From contig JASPKZ010009665.1 in NCBI GenBank assembly GCA_030220185.1, forward strand, positions 1 to 64,000: 64,000 bases of DNA, written 5' to 3'. The translations under genes were made by a program, and so were the position numbers. This document shows positions 11,701 to 20,800 of the stretch, piece by piece. The stretch's first letter is position 1. Each line of letters begins with the position of its first letter. Source of the DNA: Diploptera punctata (lineage: Eukaryota > Arthropoda > Insecta > Blattodea > Blaberidae). The notes beneath the pieces are model-generated. The model saw only the letters and a program-made list of their open reading frames with translations, was not told where the DNA came from and did not search any database.

Positions 11701-12535
11701 TTAAACCCACAGGTCAGCCATTTAAATACCCCAGCTACCCTTTTCGTATCAATTTCAGGAAGTGGAAGTTCATCTTCACTTTCACTTTGTGAATCTTCTA
11801 ATTCAGGAATCAGTTCATCACCTGAATCATCATTATACAAAATATTCACTAATTCTTCTTCAGTGAGATATTTTTCTTTCGCCATGGTTTCACTCACGCA
11901 CAAACAACAACGCGATAACGAGAAACATATACACTGCATTGGAGCCTGGAGACAAGTTTGGGTGAACAAATTTCATGTGTTGTTTGTTTTAAAAATAAAA
12001 GGGGATTCACCAAGGTTAAACGTGTCAAACGGGAATAGAAAATGTACATTTACATGCCATCTATGATCTCCAAGACATACTAAGCCAACACAATATTTAG
12101 GCGCCGAATATAAACGTGGTTTGTTCGCGCCTGCTCTAAAATGAGTTAACTGACCGACGGCTGCATACACGATAGTCTCTTTAAACGCCTTAACTGGTTT
12201 ACGGTACTGAATGTGACACATTTGTTTGGGTATCCTGTGATCTTCCATTCGATGAACATGTTGCATCCATGTTATAAGGGGTAGTGACGTGTGTATAACT
12301 CTCCTACCCAATTCTCATCCTCACCTTCTTGTGGTACAATCCGTTTTCACAAACGAGGCTCTGAGGACCGAGTCACAGCGGTATAACCATTCCATCAGGT
12401 ACTGAGTAAATGCGGTATCCTAATGTCTGTCCAGAGACTAAAAGGTAGCAGCCCTACCACTGGAACTTCAAAACTACTTTCAAGTCTCAACATGAAAAAA
12501 TCCAGAAGGAATTGAAGTATATATATATATATAGA

Positions 12536-12566
<31 letters not shown>

Positions 12567-14860
12567 ACGATATATGTATGTGTATATATATATATATAAT
12601 ATGATAAAGCGTCACTGCTATAAAGTAAAAATATTCTCTTTAATTTGCTTACTTGTTATAGTCAGCTACTAGATGGCAGTGAAGACCGAGTTCTCGCGAC
12701 ATCTAGTAATAATGGAAAGATAAGTGTTTGAGTTGAATTTGCCTGGTGGTGTAATGGATAGCACACTGGGGTACCAACCCAGAGGTCCGGGTTCAAATCC
12801 CATTCAGGCATTTATTTTTCTTATCATGTTGTGTATATAAATAGATATATGTATATATTAAGCTTGCATTGCTCAATGTCAAAAATTTAATTATAACTTA
12901 GGGCAATAACATGATAAGCCACATATTGTTTTTTCTGAGAGATATAGGATTCTAATGTTTCAAAAAGTTATAAATACTAATTGTACAGTATTGTTGTTAA
13001 TACATTGTGTGTCTATATGTTTTAACTTATAAATTATTTTATGGATATTTCAATACATTTATTTGCTATCATAATAAATGACATTTCTTAACAGAATGTG
13101 GCTTATCATGTTACTGCCCTAAGCCCTTCATATATATATATCTATTTTTTTGTATTATTCTTTAAAACTGTGAGCTCTTCAGGTTTTTCTATTTGTTTTA
13201 TTAATTTAGGCTTTCTTTTGATTTGATATTATTCTGAGCAAGTGTGAGCAGTTATAGCAGATTTTTCTACTTCCTTATTTTTGACATTCCAAAGATGTTC
13301 CTTCACTCTGATTTTAAAATTTCTCTTTGTTTTTCTTGAAGAATAAATTATTGAAAATAAGTGGTTGTGCAAACCTGCAACATCTTGTAAAGAAAAACCC
13401 CTGCTTAATACCAATGGGTTACTCAATGTGGCAAAATAAAAAAAAATGCATTCTATGCTCTAAGTGATAATATAACTATCTCTATGGTTTTATTTATGAT
13501 ACATCTCTTGATTTTCAGGTCGCTGTCTTTTGTTCTTGTAACCTCATCATTTGCATTCTTTCTTTTGTCTGCCTGCTATTTCTTGATCGATGTAAAATTC
13601 TGGTGGAGTGGAAAACCATTCTTTTATCCAGGTAAGGCACTATGAATAATAGTATATTACGAGGTTGGGAGGTGGTTTTTACAAAATCTCGGAAATTAAA
13701 AACCTCGCTATCACTTGGTTTTTAAACATTTCCTCAATTCTGTAAAACACTTCACAAATCTGCGTTGTACATTATTTTTCTGCACGATGGTGTTTTCAAA
13801 ATAATAAATAATAGTAAAATAATAACATCTTTGTTGGAAATATTTGCGTTCGTTATAAACAATTGACTGACGTTAACAGTGTAGGCAATGTTTATTAGTT
13901 GAAACAACAGGAGGCCATGAGACCAATTTAGTGATAAAATGGTGGCAAGTACTTGTTTCGTATAATGTATATTAACACTACCTTTTGGATATTTTTTGTA
14001 TATAAATTGTACGTAGTATACATAGAGGGCAGTGGTTTTACTTCCCGCACGCATGTTTGTAATATTCTTCTTCTTCTTCTTCCTTCCAAGTATTAGGCCA
14101 AGGCCTGTTACGATCCTATAGAAAATTTTCCCTCCAGCGTTTGAGGGAAATTCTCGTATAAGACTTGAAAGCATAATAATAGTCCCTTCGATTGGTTGCT
14201 GGCCAAAGGAAGGCAAGACCAGTGATGGGGCTGCCATCTTATAGCCTCTGGCCAGGCTTTTCTGGAGAAGAAAAGAAAATAAAGGAAAGAAGAAATGGAA
14301 GAAAGGAAAGACTCCCTAGCCCTCGGATGCCCTAATAGCATTGGGGTCGAAAAAACAAGAGTTAACCAAGAGAGGTTAGATAGTAAAGTTAAAAGAGTGC
14401 AAAACACAAGTAAGTGGAAGAAATGTTTTGCACAGCTTGTAATATGTAATATTACAGTATAGTTATTTAGGTTGGCAACCCCAAAATGTAGGAAGTTGAA
14501 TTTTCAATCATGGTCGCCATTGCTGTAAGTACGACAAAACGCACTATTGCAAAAAAATAAATATATAAATATAAATATAAATAAATATATATATATATAT
14601 ATATAAACGTTACTGCTATAAAGTAAAATATTCTCTTTAAAAATTTGCTTAACTGTTATCTTGGCTACAAGATGTCAGTCGGAATGATTTTCCGCTACCT
14701 CTTGTGTGAATTGTGAATACTATATATATACATATATATATATAAGAAAAATGTATGTGTTGTAATACTTCGAGTAACTCAGTTGCTTAGAGCGCTAAAC
14801 GTACAGAGTTTAGAGACTTGGGTTTAAATCCCGACTCAAAGCATTCATTTTTCTTTTCAT

Positions 14861-14894
<34 letters not shown>

Positions 14895-17800
14895 GACAAG
14901 TCATTCGCTCAGCCTCTTATTTCAGTAAAATAAGTACCTTCATCAAAGTGAATAATTTATGAACCCGTAATTATCATCAGAATTAGGGCATATGTATATT
15001 CAAACGAATTGTAATGAAAGTAGGAATTCATTAGCAACAAAATTAAAATGATATAACCTACCACAAAATAATTTGATAGGCAATAAATAAAACAGTAGTA
15101 CCAAGCAATTAGCGCCAGTCATATACCTGGACCCTTGCTATTGTAGGGAACGAAATTAGTAAACATCATACAATGGATCCTTAAGCCCTTATACAATGGG
15201 GAAAAAGTCTGCAGTTTCTTTTGTCAAGAGGATTTACTAGACTGCTCTATTATCAACTTGCTATAAACAATGCTAAGCCCAAAAACTTCTTACAAAGGCT
15301 GGGAAGTCACAAACTAGCAATTGGATTTTCCTAGGTAACTGTGGAAAGAGTTATCCCCAAACTAATTTCAACCAGTACATGTCGTTAACAGCGGGTGACT
15401 TCTTTGCGGCGTAAGGTAGATGCCGACAGTAGATAGCCGCGCCCTTAAGGACCACTCCATTTGGTCAGCCCTGAAAATTTATATGATGAGGCAACTAATT
15501 TAAAGGGAGGGAACGAGGCCACAAACTTCTAAGTTTAACACCCACGATAACGCCCTTAATATATATTTTACCAATCAAAATTGGTATAACATATAAACTG
15601 TTTGTGAGACGTTAAGACTTTTGGTGGAAGGGACTAATGCCGGCCCACTCAGAATTAATAAATATATTTTACTAAGCGAAAATTAGTGTGTGTGTCCGTT
15701 GCGAGGAGTAGCAACGAGCGAATGTGCCGGTGCAGGGCACATCGCATTACATAGCGAAAGTTCAGTTCTGTTAGTGGACAGTTAGAGTTCAGCAGTTAGA
15801 GAGTTCAGCAGTTCTCTTAGTCAGTTCAGTTCTGTTAGTGGACAGTTAGAGTTCAGCAGTTCAGCAGTCAGTGCTGTCAGTTCAGCAGTCAGTGCTGTCA
15901 GTACAGCAGTCAGAGGACAGTTAAGTTACATCGCTTGGTTGAGTGTTACAACCATTACTAATTCTGACCCACCAACAGCCTTCTCGTCAAACTCGTCGTC
16001 TAATACGACGAATGTAATTCAAGTGACAATAAAAGTGCATCGTCAATTTCAAGACATTACACTGGGCCTACTGTTTTTCCCCAACTACTATCTTTTCTCA
16101 TGGATCCCCGATTATATGCCATAGTCCTTTCCTTTATATGGCGGCCCAAGTGCGACGCTTCGAGGAAGTACTGAGCAACCGTCTAACGAACAGCGAATAG
16201 ACGTGTTCCAGTAGTGAATATCCTACGAACGTGAGGAAGAAGACCTGGGGGAAAAAGGCGACAACCAGAGGACCTCGACGTGACATCACAACACAGGTAG
16301 AAGTCAAAATTTTATGTTTCAAGTAAATGTTGCTTCGTAGCGGTTATAAAACCATCTATTCAGCTAAAAGTAGCAAAATGGAAAAAACGAATAGTGATGC
16401 ACGTGGGCAGAATATTTTGGATGGGAAGATGTCAACAGGAAATGTAGGGGAGTGTGAAAGTGAACTTGATAATTCACTGATAGAAACAGAAAATAAACAA
16501 GATAAGCTAAGTACGAATAACGATCCAATCTTAGAGCTATTATTAGAAATCAGAAAGGAGATCAAACAGGAAAGTAAGCAAATATATGAAAAAACTAAAG
16601 AGATAATTGAAACGATAAAAATTGAAATTAGGACCGAAGTACAACAAGTAGGAAATAGGATCATGAACAAAACCGACAATAGCATCACAGCTTTACAGGA
16701 AAAAGTAAAGGTGAAACACGGGGAACTAGAAGAAATTGCCCAATCTAGTAAGGGAATAGATACAATTAAACAAAAAGTGGAAGAAATTACCCAATCTAGG
16801 GATAATATAAGAGGAGAAATGCATGAGGGTATAGAATTGAAAAACAATGCATCAGGGTCTTTGAGTGAGAGTATGAATGATAACATACTATGTGAAAAAT
16901 CTGATGTAATTATGAAGCAAGGAATGTCTGAAATAACAAGGAAAGCTTGTACAAGTGACAAGTGCACTAAAAGTTTGCAGGTAGCCACCCAAAACAGATT
17001 GAATGATGTACAGGTAGACGAACATTGTACTAGATACAAGGGTAAAATAGACTCGAAAGTAAAGAATGAATATTATTTAAAGTACCTGGTAGACATGGAA
17101 ACAGACAATCCTTGGTCCATAAAATACATGGCAGAGACAAACCGTCGATCAAGACGATTGCAAAAAGTATTTTTGCAAAAATGTTGATCACGAACGATCT
17201 AGATATTGAGTCGGTCGTAACGCGGGAATCTCAGATCGAAGTAATAAATAATAATGCCACTTTGAGCAGAAATGACCCTAGAATTAGAGGAAAGTATGAA
17301 ATATTTCCCAGAACTTATAGATTAGAGTCAAAAAGGAGATTTAATAATGTAGATAATTTTGATAAGAGCCTAGTAATTTTGCACGAGCTCGAAGATGAAA
17401 TCAATGAAAGACAGACTCAATAACTGAGGAAGTACAGGTAGACAGTCATCGGGATCGAACCCAGGACATATTAAAAGGAATCGGAGACATTATTATGCAA
17501 CAATAACAAATAGAAGTGAGTAGTAAATGAGGAAACGTAGAATATAGAGAATGTGGATATATAATGTTAGTTCTTGCATGGACGTTGTAAGTTAATGAAT
17601 TAAGAAAACTAATATTAATTAAAATATTAATTCATTATAATGTCATTATAATGCCTAAAAAAAAACGAGTAGCGGGCACACGTTCATGACAGTTCCTATG
17701 ATCTAACTTCTTATGTTAAAATTTGTTAGATAGTAATTTGATAAAGAAATAATTAGTCACTTTAAGACATATAGCCTATGCAACTATTAAAATATATATG

Positions 17801-20800
17801 CACCACAGTGGGCATATAACATATAATACTGTCTCACGATAAATGTACTGGGAATGAAAATATATTCCATTAAAAGTTCGGACCAAGTGGATCTGTGAAC
17901 AATAATGTTAAATCAAATCAATTAAACGCACTATAGGATAACAATAACCTAGCGATATATTTAAATATCTTCAATTTAAATCAAATTTATATGTATAAAG
18001 GTAGCATTGCCGACGCGATCGAGTGGAGAACGCTAAATATTTTCAATATTACGATTATCTATATCATAAATAAACCTGAAATCTTGATCAATAAAACGAT
18101 AATGAGATAGGCCAACGCTAAGTATCAATCAAAGATCATTGAATATATTCATTTATTTATTTTATTAAAAGGATCCTCGTTAAGGATGACGACGATTATA
18201 ACTAATGGCATTAAGTATATGCAATAAGGGATTTAAGCATTAGGCAATTTCAATTGAAAGTCGAAAGACAGAATAAAGCGATAAAGCGCGTAAAATCGTT
18301 TATTAATATATACAAGGTTTGATAATTATGATATGGCGACTCGAGAAGTCACCTTACTTATGCGTGTACTACGGGTTATTCAAGTAATATTTGCGGGCAT
18401 GGAGACCCGATATTACTTATTCTATTGAGAAATATTGATTAATTATGATGATAAATACTTCGTGAAGAAGGTCATCAACGCTGACAGATAAGCGCTGCTG
18501 ACAATGGATGTCATTTTACTGATGACAATATAATGTTTGACGAAATGGTCATCACGCTGCGGGGACAGCGATGCTGACATGTGTAAAACTTTGTATTCGA
18601 GATATATTTTATTTTTACGCGCGATGGTATAAATGTTGTTCGACTGATAAATGATCGAATTAATTATGCTTAATTTAAATCCTGTTCTTATGATGCCAAA
18701 GGAAATTATAAAACGCAGTAACGAGGATAATTATCCCATATTTAAATAAATAAATAATAAATCGTGAATATTAATAATATTCCATATGATGGCGAGGCGC
18801 CTATGAATGTCGAATAATATGACACAAGATACGTAAATGATATTGAAAATATGGATAACGACTTCTAGACGAGTCGGGAGTTTAAAAACACTTATTGCTT
18901 CAAAGCAAATCCCTTATACAAATAAATAATTGTAAAGTATATATATACCTAATTAAATGGGAAATAATTAGTGATTTTATTGTTCCCTTGTCAAATCAAT
19001 ATTTTAGACATTTTATGTCATGAGAATATGAAAATAAGATACAGTTAATAATAATAACAATTAACACAATTTATTAGGTGCACAGATCCACCACTAACAT
19101 ATTTTATATTATCTAATTGATTTTTTTTTATATAATCAAAATCAAATCCATAATCGAAGTACATTGAAAAAAAAAATAAATGACTGGCTACAGTACTGAT
19201 CTATGCTATGTATACCTAATGTAAATATAATCAGGTTAAGAAAGTAAGTTCACGAAACAGTGATGACATTGCGCGTGTGACAACATGAAAATTAAAGTGA
19301 AAAAAAAAAAGTGTCTTGAGATTTCTATAATCCATTATAAGTGCTGTCGTTAACAACACCGCGTAGTGTTACATTAATGGAAGAAAATGATACACATAGT
19401 AAAGGCAGTGATTTTTAGACACTACCTAATATGATAAGCATCAATTTGTAGTTATTGTATTGTATATGCATTGTATGTATTATGCTCATGAATGTTATTT
19501 CAGGAAAGAAGATTTCTTAGTACGATAAGCGTGTTAATGTATGTTTACAAACGTTGATGATGTATTGTCTTTGTCATGAGACTTCAAATATGTAAGTCAA
19601 CCACCCAGTCCCAACAAAACAGGTAGGGTTGGAGCCAAAGAAAAAAAATTATAATTTATTATGTAACGAAAAAAAAAACGAGAGTGCTTCTCATTTAATT
19701 AATTTCAAAGCCTCAAAATTACTTAAATAAAAAGCGGGCAATTTGTGACAAGTCATTCGCTCAGCCTCTTATTTCAGTAAAATAAGTACCTTCATCAAAG
19801 TGAATAATTTATGAACCCGTAATTATCATCAGAATTAGGGCATATGTATATTCAAACGAATTGTAATGAAAGTAGGAATTCATTAGCAACAAAATTAAAA
19901 TGATATAACCTACCACAAAATAATTTGATAGGCAATAAATAAAACAGTAGTACCAAGCAATTAGCGCCAGTCATATACCTGGACCCTTGCTATTGTAGGG
20001 AACGAAATTAGTAAACATCATACAATGGATCCTTAAGCCCTTATACAATGGGGAAAAAGTCTGCAGTTTCTTTTGTCAAGAGGATTTACTAGACTGCTCT
20101 ATTATCAACTTGCTATAACAATGCTAAGCCCAAAAACTTCTTACAAAAGGCTGGGAAGTCACAAACTAGCAATTGGATTTTCCTAGGTAACTGTGGAAAG
20201 AGTTATCCCCAAACTAATTTCAACCAGTACATGTCGTTAACAGCGGGTGACTTCTTTGCGGCGTAAGGTAGATGCCGACAGTAGATAGCCGCGCCCTTAA
20301 GGACCACTCCATTTGGTCAGCCCTGAAAATTTATATGATGAGGCAACTAATTTAAAGGGAGGGAACGAGGCCACAAACTTCTAAGTTTAACACCCACGAT
20401 AACGCCCTTAATATATATTTTACCAATCAAAATTGGTATAACATATAAACTGTTTGTGAGACGTTAAGACTTTTGGTGGAAGGGACTAATATGCCGGCCC
20501 ACTCAGAATTAATAAATATATTTTACTAAGCGAAAATTAGTGTGTGTGTCCGTTGCGAGGAGTAGCAACGAGCGAATGTGCCGGTGCAGGGCACATCGCA
20601 TTACATAGCGAAAGTTCAGTTCTGTTAGTGGACAGTTAGAGTTCAGCAGTTAGAGAGTTCAGCAGTTCTCTTAGTCAGTTCAGTTCTGTTAGTGGACAGT
20701 TAGAGTTCAGCAGTTCAGCAGTCAGTGCTGTCAGTTCAGCAGTCAGTGCTGTCAGTACAGCAGTCAGAGGACAGTTAAGTTACATCGCTTGGTTGAGTGT

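Noticed and set aside
11568..11969. 133-residue protein on the - strand as one gene
   Set aside because: Only the middle part is piggyBac-like; the end is LINE sequence read across the terminal repeat, and residues before the ATG at 11885 have no support.
13442..13518. Alternative Hgsnat exon start upstream of 13519
   Set aside because: Only the CAG at 13518 completes the split Trp codon and keeps the conserved NKNLWSLSFV junction in frame.
16356..17039. 227-codon reading frame on the - strand
   Set aside because: It is the mirror of the Gag-like + strand ORF; its Ser/Ile/Phe-rich translation is what antisense of a Lys/Glu/Asn-rich coiled coil gives.
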